64,000 bases of DNA, from contig CM031607.1 in NCBI GenBank assembly GCA_018398815.1, positions 91,198,055-91,262,054 of the forward strand, given 5' to 3'. The stretch's first letter is position 1; each line of letters opens with the position of its first letter. Made by a program: the position numbers and the translations under genes. Below are positions 1-38,999 of this stretch, piece by piece. This stretch comes from Conus ventricosus. Its lineage: Eukaryota; Mollusca; Gastropoda; Neogastropoda; Conidae. The notes beneath the pieces are model-generated. The model was not told the DNA's origin. It saw only the letters and a list, made by a program, of their open reading frames with translations, and made no database searches.

Positions 1-649
1 CTGTATGCTGAGCAGCTGTCTGTTGGTGTGTGTTGTTACAGAACAGTCCTCAGCAGTGTCCGTATGGGCTGTATGCTGAGCAGCTGTCTGTTGGGTGTGT
101 GTTGTTACAGAACAGTCCTCAGCAGTGTCTGTATGGGCTGTATGCTGAGCAGCTGTTCTGTTGGTGTGTGTTGTTACAGAACAGTCCTCAGCAGTGTTTG
201 CATGGGCTGTATGCTGAGCAGCTGTCTGTTGGTGTGTGTTGTTACAGAACAGTCCTCAGCTGTCTGTTGGTGTGTGTTGTTACAGAACAGTCCTCAGCAG
301 TGTCTGTATGGGCTGTATGCTGAGCAGCTGTCTGTTGGTGTGTGTTGTTACAGAACAGCCCTCAGCTGTCTGTTGGTGTGTGTTGTTACAGAACAGCCCT
401 CAGCTGTCTGTTGGTGTGTGTTGTTACAGAACAGTCCTCAGCTGTCTGTTGGTGTATGTTGTTACAGAACAGTCCTCAGCTGTCTGTTGGTGTGTGTTGT
501 TACAGAACAGTCCTCAGCTGTCTGTTGGTGTGTGTTGTTACAGAACAGTCCTCAGCTGTCTGTTGGTGTGTGTTGTTACAGAACAGTCCTCAGCAGTGTC
601 TGTATGGGCTGTATGCTGAGCAGCAGTCTGTTGGTGTGTGTTGTTACAG
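1..649 (+). repeat. Tandem array of HGD 3' splice site plus exon start
   Basis: About 12 copies of a 68-bp unit (ttgttacag, then aacagtcctcagcagtgt, through gctgagcagctgtctgttggtg) and a 38-bp deleted version (acagaacagtcctcagctgtctgttggtgtg...). Each copy carries the acceptor ttgttacag and the first bases of exon A. Full-length copies extend through codons for GLYAEQLS. The array runs into the genuine exon at 650 and continues off the left edge. Confidence 0.93.
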
Positions 650-28680
<28,031 letters not shown>

Positions 28681-28699
<19 letters not shown>

Positions 28700-28892
28700 G
28701 TATGGCTGCTGACAGTTCTTTTCTTTGTTTCACTGGAAGCCTGACGAGAAGGGTATGGCTGCTGACCGTTCTTTTCTTTGTTTCACTGGAAGCCTGACGA
28801 GAAGGGTATGGCTGCTGACCGTTCTTTTCTTTGTTTCACTGGAAGCCTGACGAGAAGGGTATGGCTGCTGACAGTTCTTTTCTTTGTTTCAT
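28681..28892. repeat. 53-bp tandem array containing exon M end and donor, 4 copies
   Basis: The unit tggaagcctgacgagaaggg, tatggctgctgacagttctt, ttctttgtttcac has period 53. Each copy contains the last codons of exon M (WKPDEK) and the candidate donor aagg/gtatgg, giving four possible 5' splice sites. Confidence 0.93.
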
Positions 28893-29442
28893 TATCACTT
28901 TTTTTTTAATTTTTAAATTCATCCTTCACCCCCACCCCGACCATAAATGTAGCCTGAATCCAGGTGGATAGAAGTAAAAGTGTAAGTAGTGAACAAGTGT
29001 GATTCTTGCTGTCGTAGTGAAACAGTCGCACATCCTTAACTCGCTGATACAGCTTGCAACATCCATTCATCCAGCATGCAGGCGTTCTGGCATATATGCG
29101 TAGAATTCTGTTGCCTCTTGTCTCCGTTTGTGCTAGATGAATGGATAGCACAAGCTGCATTAATTTAGAGTCGTGTACCTGCATTTCATCTGGAATGACT
29201 GTGCTTTTTTTTTTCAATATTCATTTTTTATTCTCCACATTTTGCTGTTTGGGAGATCATCATACTTTTCTGTGATGAGCTGTAGGGAAGCAACCAACAG
29301 ATTTGGGTGCTCAGGTCCTTTTGTCATACGTGTTCATATCGGCCTGTTTATTTTATTGTAATTCAGTTTTATTACATTATACAGTTAATTTTTTTCCGGT
29401 CATATTGTTTCTTTTACTCATTTCATGTTTATTTCTCTCTGC

Positions 29443-30052
29443 TTTCTTGCTGTCTGAGTTTGCACACCATGTCAGTGGCAATGACTTTGCCAACACACTT
29501 CATTCTGGCTTGCTGTCCGAGTTTGCACACCATGTCAGTGGCTTGCTGTTTGAGTTTGCACACCATGTCAGTGGCAATGACTTTGCCAACACACTTCATT
29601 CTGGCTTGCTGTCCGAGTTTGCACACCATGTCAGTGGCTTGCTGTTTGAGTTTGCACACCATGTCAGTGGCAATGACTTTGCCAGCGCACTTCATTCTGG
29701 CTTGCTGTCTCAGTTTGCACACCATGTCAGTGGCTTGCTGTCTCAGTTTGCACACCATGTCAGTGGCAATGACTTTGCCAACACACTTCATTCTGGCTTG
29801 CTGTCTCAGTTTGCACACCATGTCAGTGGCAATGACTTTGCCAGCACGCTTCATTCTGGCTTGCTGTCTCAGTTTGCACACCATGTCAGTGGCAATGACT
29901 TTGCCAACACGCTTCATTCTGGCTTGCTGTCTCAGTTTGCACACCATGTCAGTGGCAATGACTTTGCCAACACGCTTCATTCTGGCTTGCTGTCTCAGTT
30001 TGCACACCATGTCAGTGGCAATGACTTTGCCAATACACTTCATTCTGGCTCT
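29443..30052. repeat. 63-bp minisatellite with 35-bp short units
   Basis: Full unit cttgctgtctcagtttgcac, accatgtcagtggcaatgac, tttgccaacacacttcattc, tgg. Shorter units lack the second half. Open in several frames on both strands; the ORFs are artefacts. Confidence 0.95.
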
Positions 30053-30094
30053 TCCAGACACAGCCACTCCTGCAGTTGGCCTGTGGCAGCCTCC

Positions 30095-30345
30095 GCGCCA
30101 GAGGAGACACTGCATTGCTGAAGAGTCCGTTTGACCGGTCTTCAGTGGTTCCTGCTGTGATCAGACATATGTAGGACACCATCCATGAAACAACCCACTG
30201 AGGACAGTCAATTTTTAAATGTCCCTCAGGAGACAGTATGATCTAATAACAGTGTCCTTGAACTTTCAGACATTAAATCACCATGAGCAAGAAAGTGGAG
30301 AAAGAGGAGAGGAAATTGAAACTGAGGTCACCTTGAACCACATGG
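30095..30345 (+). repeat. Dispersed repeat family 3, copy 1
   Basis: Shares gaggagacactgca-ttgctg, cagtggttcctgctgtgatc and gaaattgaaactgaggtcac-type blocks with 46290-46575 and 52735-53025. Possibly the body of another SINE or non-coding TE; not classified. Confidence 0.55.
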
Positions 30346-30771
30346 AGGTGCCACAGTACAAAACTTTTCCACTTATTGTTGTAAACCTAGAAATGGCCTC
30401 TGTCCAACCACGATTTTCTCCATGCATGAATGGTGGAATCGTCTCAGCTTGGAGAGATGCTGTCTGTATGATGAGATGGGCGTGGAGAAGAAGAAACGTC
30501 AGATGGGCAAGCCTCTTGCTTGTTTTGGCCTAGAGGAGCAGATCCTTCCTCACAGGAAGGGCCACATGAACCTCCACCAGATGAGCGACCAACAGACTGA
30601 CCCAGCTTTAGAAGAGAGATCAACAGACTGACCCAACTTTTGGATCATTTGAGAGGGCAAATCAGAACCACCTGGCATTTTTACCTTGATCTGTTCTTCA
30701 GCACTGCTAGGATGAACCCGCACACCAACAGACAGATGGTCAGAAATTTAGACAGAGAAAATACCTGGAGT

Positions 30772-30907
30772 ATGGCTGCCTTAATGGCGGGATAAAAAAC
30801 GGTCATACACGCAAAACTCCACTCCCTTTGTTGGGCAGATGGGATTGATCCTTGCCTGTCTATACAGGGGGTGTCTGCAGGAGTATCAGCCTGCGTACGC
30901 AGAAGAA
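30772..30907 (+). mobile_element. tRNA-derived SINE (family 1), 3' fragment
   Basis: Begins ggagtatggctgccttaatg and runs to the tail gcctgcgtacgcagaagaag; 5' truncated. Confidence 0.88.
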
Positions 30908-31029
30908 GTCAGGAACAAAAATGGTGGTGACATGAAATGGAAATGAAAAAAAAAATGGTGTTCTTCCCTTGATTGGATGACACCAGAAAAGGGAGTTGAG
31001 GAGAGGTGTGACATTATCACTTTTCAAAA

Positions 31030-31172
31030 AAAGTGTGTGTGTGAGTGTGTGTATGTGTAGTGTGTGTGTGTGTATGTGTGTGTGTGTGTGTGTGTATGTG
31101 TGTGTGTATGTGTAGTGTGTGTGTGTGTGTATGTGTGTGTGTATGTGTAGTGTGTATGTGTGTGTGTGTGTA
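31030..31172. repeat. GT microsatellite with tatgtgtag spacers
   Basis: (GT)n regularly interrupted by tatgtgtagtg. Confidence 0.93.
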
Positions 31173-31767
31173 ATGATAGCCGTTAAATGATGGTTTAATG
31201 CGTTGTGCTATTTTAGTGCTTTTGTTGCAGCAGACAGGAAACAGAAAACCTTCTCCTTTTGAGTGATGCGGGTGGGGGAAAGGAGATGGGTGCAGCCGAC
31301 GGAACACCGCCGACCTGTACTTCACCTTCACCAAACATTCCTACCTTCCAAGAAATCCTCTTTTTGACAAGAAAGCTTTTACCAGTGCTGCCATCAACTG
31401 CACACCATCCAGAACAAAGGTTGTGATCCATCATTGACAATTTGAAACTGCGGGTATCCAATGTAACCTCTCTCCCCCCCCCCCCCCTTTTTTTTTTTTT
31501 TTTCTCTTGTGCAGCTATGGACCAGTGTTGTTTAAAGCCTTTGAACACCTGAGCATGAATTAGATATTTTTTTTCCTTTTAAAATCATAAACTGCTTCTG
31601 GTATTCTTTGGAAGATCAGGATTTTGGGTGTGTGATTTTCACTCGCCCGATTCCATAGGGTTTTTGCATGAAATTAGTCTGTGAATACAATCGAAGATGT
31701 TACATCGTTTTGATGAAGGGGACATGATTGTGATTCTGACTGCTTTGAAGGGAGGGGAAAGGAGAAC

Positions 31768-31776
31768 ACACTCGCA

Positions 31777-31817
<41 letters not shown>

Positions 31818-31972
31818 ACACACACACACACACACACACTCACACACACACACACAAACATACACACACACGCACACGCAAACACTCACACACACACACA
31901 CACGCACACGCAAACACAAACACACACACTCACACACACACGCACACACATGCAAACATACACACACACATT
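31768..31972. repeat. CA microsatellite
   Basis: (CA)n with ACTC, ACGC and AAAC interruptions. A C7-T17 homopolymer junction lies nearby at about 31480-31503. Confidence 0.95.
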
Positions 31973-32379
31973 GACAACATTTTAGTTCATAGAAATCAGG
32001 TGATAAGGTAAGAGACAGCTGAAGTTTAGATTGGATGCAGCCATTTAAACCAAGAGAACATACAGAGCAGACAACAGTTCTTTTTGGATTGTTGCTCACT
32101 GTGACGCTAGGTTGTTCATGGTTATGGAGTACATAAACATACAGATCATGACTTAACAAATTTTTATCTTACAAAATATCCGAGAGCTTTACTGTGATTG
32201 TCTTATTCAAGAAAATACATGCTGTTTATATGCCGTTTCCCTATGCTCTCTGAAGCACACACTTACAGGTGGAGATTCATAGTATTGGATGTTATGCCTA
32301 CCTGCCCTGCTGCTTTGCCATTTACCGTAAGCTTTTGACTCTTACCAGTTGAGTGCCTTTCAGTTTGTGCCTAGACATA

Positions 32380-32718
32380 GACTCCGCCTTTTTTAATTTT
32401 CAGACGTGGGGTTTACTGGTACCGGTATGTATGAGGCCAAACTTAGGAGTGCCTTTTTTTATTTTCAGACATGGGGTTTACTGGTACCAGAATGTATGAT
32501 GCCAAAATTAGGAGTTTTTATCATACTGTTTGTCTGGGTTTTTTTTTTTTTTTTTTAACACACCCAGATTTTTCCTCCCCAGAGGGCTTGCTGTGGTATG
32601 CATGATTGTACTTTGTGAGCTGTGGAAAAGAAGGAAGTTGGCGTTGCACAGTGCGGTGGTATGCATGATTGTACTTTGTGAGCTGTGGAAAAGAAGGAAG
32701 TTGGCGTTGCACAGTGCG
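32380..32718. repeat. Two short tandem duplications
   Basis: A 62-bp doublet with cagacrtggggtttactggt at about 32402 and 32465, and a 63-bp doublet gtggtatgcatgattgtact... at 32593-32718. A T-run separates them. Confidence 0.85.
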
Positions 32719-32719
32719 G

Positions 32720-35130
32720 TGGAGGCAGAGGTGCTGATGGTGGCCATGGCCTGGGGATACTCTGGCCAAACAAGGATACCATGAAAACTAATTAAAACGG
32801 TTTTGTTGTTGTTGTTTTTTTGTCAGGATTTTTTTCTGACGTTGATTGCGGTTATTTTTTATTTTCATGCCTCTTGTCTCAGCATTTTACCCAAGAATTC
32901 ACTTGAAAATCCAGCCCTTTTTTTTGTTCAATGATGAAATCCTGACCATGGGATAGATTGTTTCTTGCATTGTATTGTCTGTCTGATTGATTGATCAGTT
33001 GATGTTGATGTGAAATGGCAGGAGAAGATGGAGACTGTTGTATGTGTGTCTCTGCCTTCCAGTCATATGGTGGGAGGCTGCACACACTGACTGCTGCTGA
33101 TGCTGTGCTGCTGTAAAGTTCAGACTAACAAGGCCTTTCACATTGTGGTTCCCATCCCTTGACCGTGAAGAAACAGTCGTTTGATCATACATAACCATCT
33201 CCAGTTTCTCGTCAACCTCTCTCGCCACCTTGTCCTAAACTTTTGGGACACTTCAGACTCAAGTTGTTATTTCTCCGTTTCCAAATCATCGTGTTCGTTT
33301 CCTGTTCAGGTTGAAATGGCTTTTTGATGGCTGGTTTCTTTCTCCTGCATTCATCAACGCTTACTTCCTAGGAACAGCACTTGCATTTACACACTGCAGT
33401 CAGCAATGTTGATCATACCTGACATTAGAAAGTGAATTCCTGAGTTGTTCTTGGCTTGATGTGGGTCTGAAACAAAGGGAGCTAACTTTGAAGCTATGTC
33501 CTGGGGGAAGCTCACCTGTGCTACATAGCGTGTGGACTGATGCACACACTGAATGGGTGTGCCTTCATGCTCCCAGAGGCTCACAGTTTGAGTATAGGTC
33601 ATGTGTTGGAGCAAGTCTACAGACTTTTACACCCTGACAAACTAATATCTCTCTTTGAAGGATCTTGAGATTGGGTCAGATTTGGTGGAGAAAAAAAAAA
33701 TTGCCTTGTAGTCCAAAGTTTGGTATATACTTGTGTCCGACTGCTCTTTATCGGAAGTGTCACACTGTAACATCTTCAATTGTTTCTATGCTTTATTACA
33801 TGGCTGTTTGTACATATCTTTGAGTTGGAGGGTTTGCCTGTGGATCTGAGGTGTAGAGGCTATAGGGGTCATGTACCTGATATGGATCATCCCGAGAGTG
33901 TCAACCTGGTATGATTTTTCATCACAGTTTTGTTTTTCTCTGGTTCTTCAATTGAAATGCAGATATTGTGAACAAGTTTTTTTCTTTTTCTTTTCAAATG
34001 CATGCATTAAGAAAAATATTCTTGCATTTCTTTTCTTTCTTTTTTAATGCATGGTTTTGATTTAAACATGAATATGATGTACAAGTTTGATGAGGATATG
34101 TATTGTACACATTAAGTTTGAGGCTTCTGTGCAGGGATTGCTCGTACATAAAATGATTTTTTGGGGTTGAAGTCCACCTTTTGAGTGAAGCTGTAGATAT
34201 ATCCATAGCCGTGTATTATTGCTTTAATCCTACAAGGAATGAAACCATTTTGAAGATAAAGAGCAGTTGCTGAAGTAAAATTATGGGATGTGAAGATTAT
34301 GGCATTCAAGAGATGAGGCCTGAAACCATTCTATTACGTTTGCAAAAATGTTCTCTCTGTGAATTGTCAGAGCATTTTTCAGGACCTTTTAAGTTTTGGT
34401 AATACTTACCTAGTTATTTCAGTTTGGAAATATGACTGATATTGGAGTTTGAGAGAATCAGGGATTTTTTCTTTTGCTCGGTGTCTATGAAACACAGGAT
34501 TCTTTGAACAGCCTGACAAAAAGGTAATTCCGATTTAAGAGGACTCCCCCCTCCCCCTGCACCCCCCTCCACACACACGCAAAATAGGAAGCAATCCTTT
34601 GCACAGTTCCTCTGCGAAGTGTCATTGGTGAGAGCAAGTGCGCGGCCACTAGTTCTTCCGTTTCTGGTCATATCAGTATTTACACGAGGTTTTTTCGGCC
34701 TTCAGAATTTTGTTGAATTGATGCATTGTTTTTTGCACGATTGGGTCTTTTTCACACTGCTGGTTCAATTTTCAGTATTTATTCCAGAGTTCATCAATGT
34801 AAATTGTGTGCGATATTTTTTTTTCCTGTGAAAGAGGCCTGCGCTAGCGGGTGCCACCCGATGCATTTATTCATGTCAGCTAGTCTGGAGTTTTAAAGAG
34901 TGGATTGAGGGTTATGTTCAGCATTATTGTTAATGACTATTCATTAGCTTGGAACTTAAATAAATAACGTGCTCTCAACACTGTGGTTGTTGGTTCAGGT
35001 AAGAGAGGGGGTGTGTTTGTGCATGTTTTGGCACCTTGTAGATTAATTGATATTGTAGTTTCAGCAACGGTCGGGAATTTGCTGATAATTTTGGAATGCT
35101 ACGGACATATGGTAGCATGGTAAGACAGTG
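32720..35130. other. Intergenic, nothing recognised
   Basis: AT-rich sequence with T-runs and short frames only. May include HGD 3' UTR, but no terminal exon or clear polyadenylation site could be assigned. Confidence 0.5.
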
Positions 35131-35140
35131 GTGACATTTT

Positions 35141-36773
35141 TATGAGTTGCTTTGCCAGTGCAGATGAAGACACGAGTTGCTTTGCCAGTGCAGATGAAGA
35201 CACGAGTTGCTTTGCCAGTGCAGATGAAGATATGAGTTGCTTTGCCAGTGCAGATGAAGACACGAGTTGCTTTGCCAGTGCAGATGGAGACACGAGTTGC
35301 TTTGCCAGTGCAGATGGAGACACGAGTTGCTTTGCCAGTGCAGATGAAGACACGAGTTGCTTTGCCAGTGCAGATGAAGACACAAGTTGCTTTGCCAGTG
35401 CAGATGAAGACACGAGTTGCTTTGCCAGTGCAGATGAAGACACGAGTTGCTTTGCCAGTGCAGATGGAGACACGAGTTGCTTTGCCAGTGCAGATGGAGA
35501 CACGAGTTGCTTTGCCAGTGCAGATGAAGACACGAGTTGCTTTGCCAGTGCAGATGAAGACACGAGTTGCTTTGCCAGTGCAGATGGAGACACGAGTTGC
35601 TTTGCCAGTGCAGATGGAGACACGCGTTGCTTTGCCAGTGCAGATGGAGACACGAGTTGCTTTGCCAGTGCAGATGGAGACACGAGTTGCTTTGCCAGTG
35701 CAGATGAAGACACGCGTTGCTTTGCCAGTGCAGATGAAGACACGAGTTGCTTTGCCAGTGCAGATGGAGACACGAGTTGCTTTGCCAGTGCAGATGGAGA
35801 CACGAGTTGCTTTGCCAGTGCAGATGGAGACACGAGTTGCTTTGCCAGTGCAGATGGAGACACGAGTTGCTTTGCCAGTGCAGATGGATACACGAGTTGC
35901 TTTGCCAGTGCAGATGGAGACACGAGTTGCTTTGCCAGTGCAGATGAAGACACGAGTTGCTTTGCCAGTGCAGATGGAGACACGAGTTGCTTTGCCAGTG
36001 CAGATGGAGACACGAGTTGCTTTGCCAGTGCAGATGGAGACACGAGTTGCTTTGCTAGTGCAGATGGAGACACGAGTTGCTTTGCCAGTGCAGATGGAGA
36101 CACGAGTTGCTTTGCCAGTGCAGATGGAGACACGAGTTGCTTTGCCAGTGCAGATGGAGACACGAGTTGCTTTGCCAGTGCACATGAAGACACGAGTTGC
36201 TTTGCCAGTGCATATGAAGACACGAGTTGCTTTACCAGTGCAGATGAAGACACGAGTTGCTTTGCCAGTGCAGATGGAGACACGAGTTGCTTTGCCAGTG
36301 CAGATGGAGACACGAGTTGCTTTGCCAGTGCAGATGAAGACACGAGTTGCTTTGCCAGTGCAGATGGAGACATGAGTTGCTTTGCCAGTGCAGATGAAGA
36401 CACGTTGCTTTGCCAGTGCAGATGAAGACACGCGTTGCTTTGCCAGTGCAGATGGAGACACGAGTTGCTTTGCCAGTGCAGATGGAGACACGCGTTGCTT
36501 TGCCAGTGCAGATGAAGACACGCGTTGCTTTGCCAGTGCAGATGAAGACACGCGTTGCTTTGCCAGTGCAGATGGAGACACGAGTTGCTTTGCCAGTGCA
36601 GATGAAGACACGAGTTGCTTTGCCAGTGCAGATGAAGACACGAGTTGCTTTGCCAGTGCAGATGGAGACACGAGTTGCTTTGCCAGTGCAGATGGAGACA
36701 CGAGTTGCTTTGCCAGTGCAGATGAAGACACGAGTTGCTTTGCCAGTGCAGATGAAGACACGCGTTGCTTTCA
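35141..36773. repeat. 30-bp minisatellite, about 54 copies
   Basis: Unit cacgagttgctttgccagtg cagatgaaga, with GAAGA/GGAGA variants. Period 30 keeps several frames open on both strands, giving ORFs up to 594 codons (SCFASADEDT, GKATRVFICT, LVSSSALAKQ repeats). No start context, splice or homology supports coding. Confidence 0.97.
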
Positions 36774-36841
36774 AAGCAGGGTGACTGCAGGTGGAAATTG
36801 AACCAATTTTTGAAGTGATTTGAAGGAACTCCGCCATTGGA

Positions 36842-37290
36842 CAGGGACAAACAAATTACAAGACAAAACACGACGCATTTCAACCTTTTAGGTCTTCTTC
36901 AGGCAAGATAAACAACGTTCAGGATGATGAAAACGAAGAATGATCAGTCTTTTATTTTTTCGAATTGGGAAAATGAAGAACGAACAATCTTTTATTTTCT
37001 CCAATTGGGAAAATGAAGAATGAACAATATGGGGAGTTTGTATTATACTCCCCTGTTTGGCTAGTATACTTACATGTCAGACCATAGAAAACGAAGAATG
37101 AACAATCTCTTATTTTCTCGAATTGGGAAAACGAAGAACGAACAGTCTCTTATTTTCTCAAATTGGAAAACGAAGAATGAACAATCTCATATTTTCTTGA
37201 ACTGGGAAAACGAAGAACGAACAATCTCTTATTTTCTCAAATTGGGAAAATGAAGAACGAACAATCTCTTATTTTCTCGAATTGGGCGCA
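36842..37290. mobile_element. Fold-back element relative with 42-bp internal repeats
   Basis: The left part (acaagacaaaacacgacgca, tttcaaccttttaggtcttc) matches the arm of the fold-back at 45771-46085. It continues into about 8 copies of a 42-bp unit (gaacaatctcttattttctc, gaattgggaaaa) like that element's interior. A copy of the DIRS-associated motif (gtttgtattatactcccctg) is embedded at 37030-37087. The opposite arm is missing. Confidence 0.6.
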
Positions 37291-37627
37291 AGATGGGCAT
37301 TAATTTTCCAATGCAGATGAATGTTTCTTTTGACCTTGATAGTTGTGCATGAAATAATATGAGTAATTTCTTCTCTGTCGAGGTCAGCGTGTGTGGGAGT
37401 ATATTCCGACAGGAGCAAACAACTGTGTGTGTGTGTGTGTGCGTGTGTGAAAAAGACTGAACACCACGTCCAAGACAACAGCAAACCCAAAGCATAAAAC
37501 TCTTTGAAGTGATACAACCGGTTTATTAAAAGTAAAACCCACAATGACAAGAATCATAGCTGGATACCAATGTAGCAAAAAGTCTGTAAATATTATCTGG
37601 TAATAAACTTGACGCTAGAGAAGGACA

Positions 37628-38975
37628 AATGGAAGTCAGCAAGATGACATCACAAGGGCACACCGGTGACCCGACAAGATGCGAGAGATCAACGATGAAC
37701 GTTGGTTAAGATGACAATCAGGTGCACAAGTGATCTTACAAGATACAAGAGATGGACAATAGCAAGATGACATTACAAGGGCGCACTAGTATTCCTACAA
37801 GATACTGGAGATAGACAATGGAAGTTAGCAAGATGACGTCACAAGGGCACACCATGACCAAACAATATACAAAGAGTTGGACGATGGGCCTTAGCAAAGA
37901 TGACATCACAAGGGCACACCGATGACCCAACAAGATGCAAGAGATGGACAATGAACCTTAACAAGATGACATTACAAGGGCACAACGGTGACCCAGCAAG
38001 ATGACATCACAGGGGCACACCTGTGACCCAACAAGATGCACAAGATGGATGATGAACCCTAGCAAGATGACATCACAAAGGCACACTGGTGACCCAGCAA
38101 GATGATGACATCACAAGGGCACACCAGTGACCCCACAAGATAATGACATCACAAGGGCACACAGGCGACCCAGCAAGATGCAAGAAATGGACAATGAACC
38201 CTAGCAAGATGACATCACAAGGGCACACCGTGACCCAGCAAGAAATGGACAATGAACCCTAGCAAGATGACATCACAAGGGCACACTGGTGACCCAACAA
38301 GAAATGGACAATGAACCCTAGCAAGATGACATCACAAGGGCACACCGGTGACCCAGCAAGACAAAAGAGATGGACAATGAACCCTAGCATGATGACATCA
38401 CTAGGGCACACCAGTGACACTGCAATATGCAAGAGATGGACAATGAACCCTAGCAAGATGACATCACAAGGACACACCAGTGACACTGCAATATGCAAGA
38501 GATGGACAATGAACCCTAGCAAGATGACATCACTAGGGCACACCAGTGACACTGCAATATGCAAGAGATGGACAATGAACCCTAGCATGATGACATCACA
38601 AGGACACACACAGTGACACTGCAATATGCAAGAGATGGACAATGAACCCTAGCATGATGACATCACAAGGACACACCAGTGACACTGCAATATGCAAGAG
38701 ATGGACAATGAACCCTAGCATGACATCATCACTAGGGCACACCAGTGACCCAGCAAGATGACATTACAAGGGGACACCAGTGACCCAGCAGATGATGACA
38801 TCACAAGGGGACACAGTGACCCAGCAAGAAGATGACATCACAAGGGCACACCAGTGACCCAGCAAGAAGATGACATCACAAGGGGACACCCGTGACCCAG
38901 CAAGATGATGACATCACAAGGGGACACCGGTGACCCAGCAAGATGACATCACAAGGGCACACCTGTGACCCAACA
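37628..38975. repeat. Complex 30-65-bp minisatellite
   Basis: Irregular units built from gatgacatcacaagggcaca, ccagtgacccagcaagatgc and gagatggacaatgaacccta; about 25-30 units with variable inclusion of the last block. Confidence 0.93.
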
Positions 38976-38999
38976 AGGCACTGGAACATCGCTGTTGAA

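Noticed and set aside
30422..30631. 69-codon ORF after HGD as a possible last exon or small gene
   Set aside because: No acceptor in the right phase, no similarity to the HGD C-terminus, and it overlaps or follows a dispersed repeat.
35141..36773. CRISPR-like array
   Set aside because: Units are contiguous with no unique spacers, and the DNA is eukaryotic. The same reasoning excludes all other tandem arrays here.
35061..36883. ORFs of 566, 594 and 427 codons on both strands
   Set aside because: They follow from a 30-bp tandem repeat whose period is divisible by 3. Several frames on both strands are open, there is no splice or domain evidence, and the repeat is nearly perfect at the DNA level.
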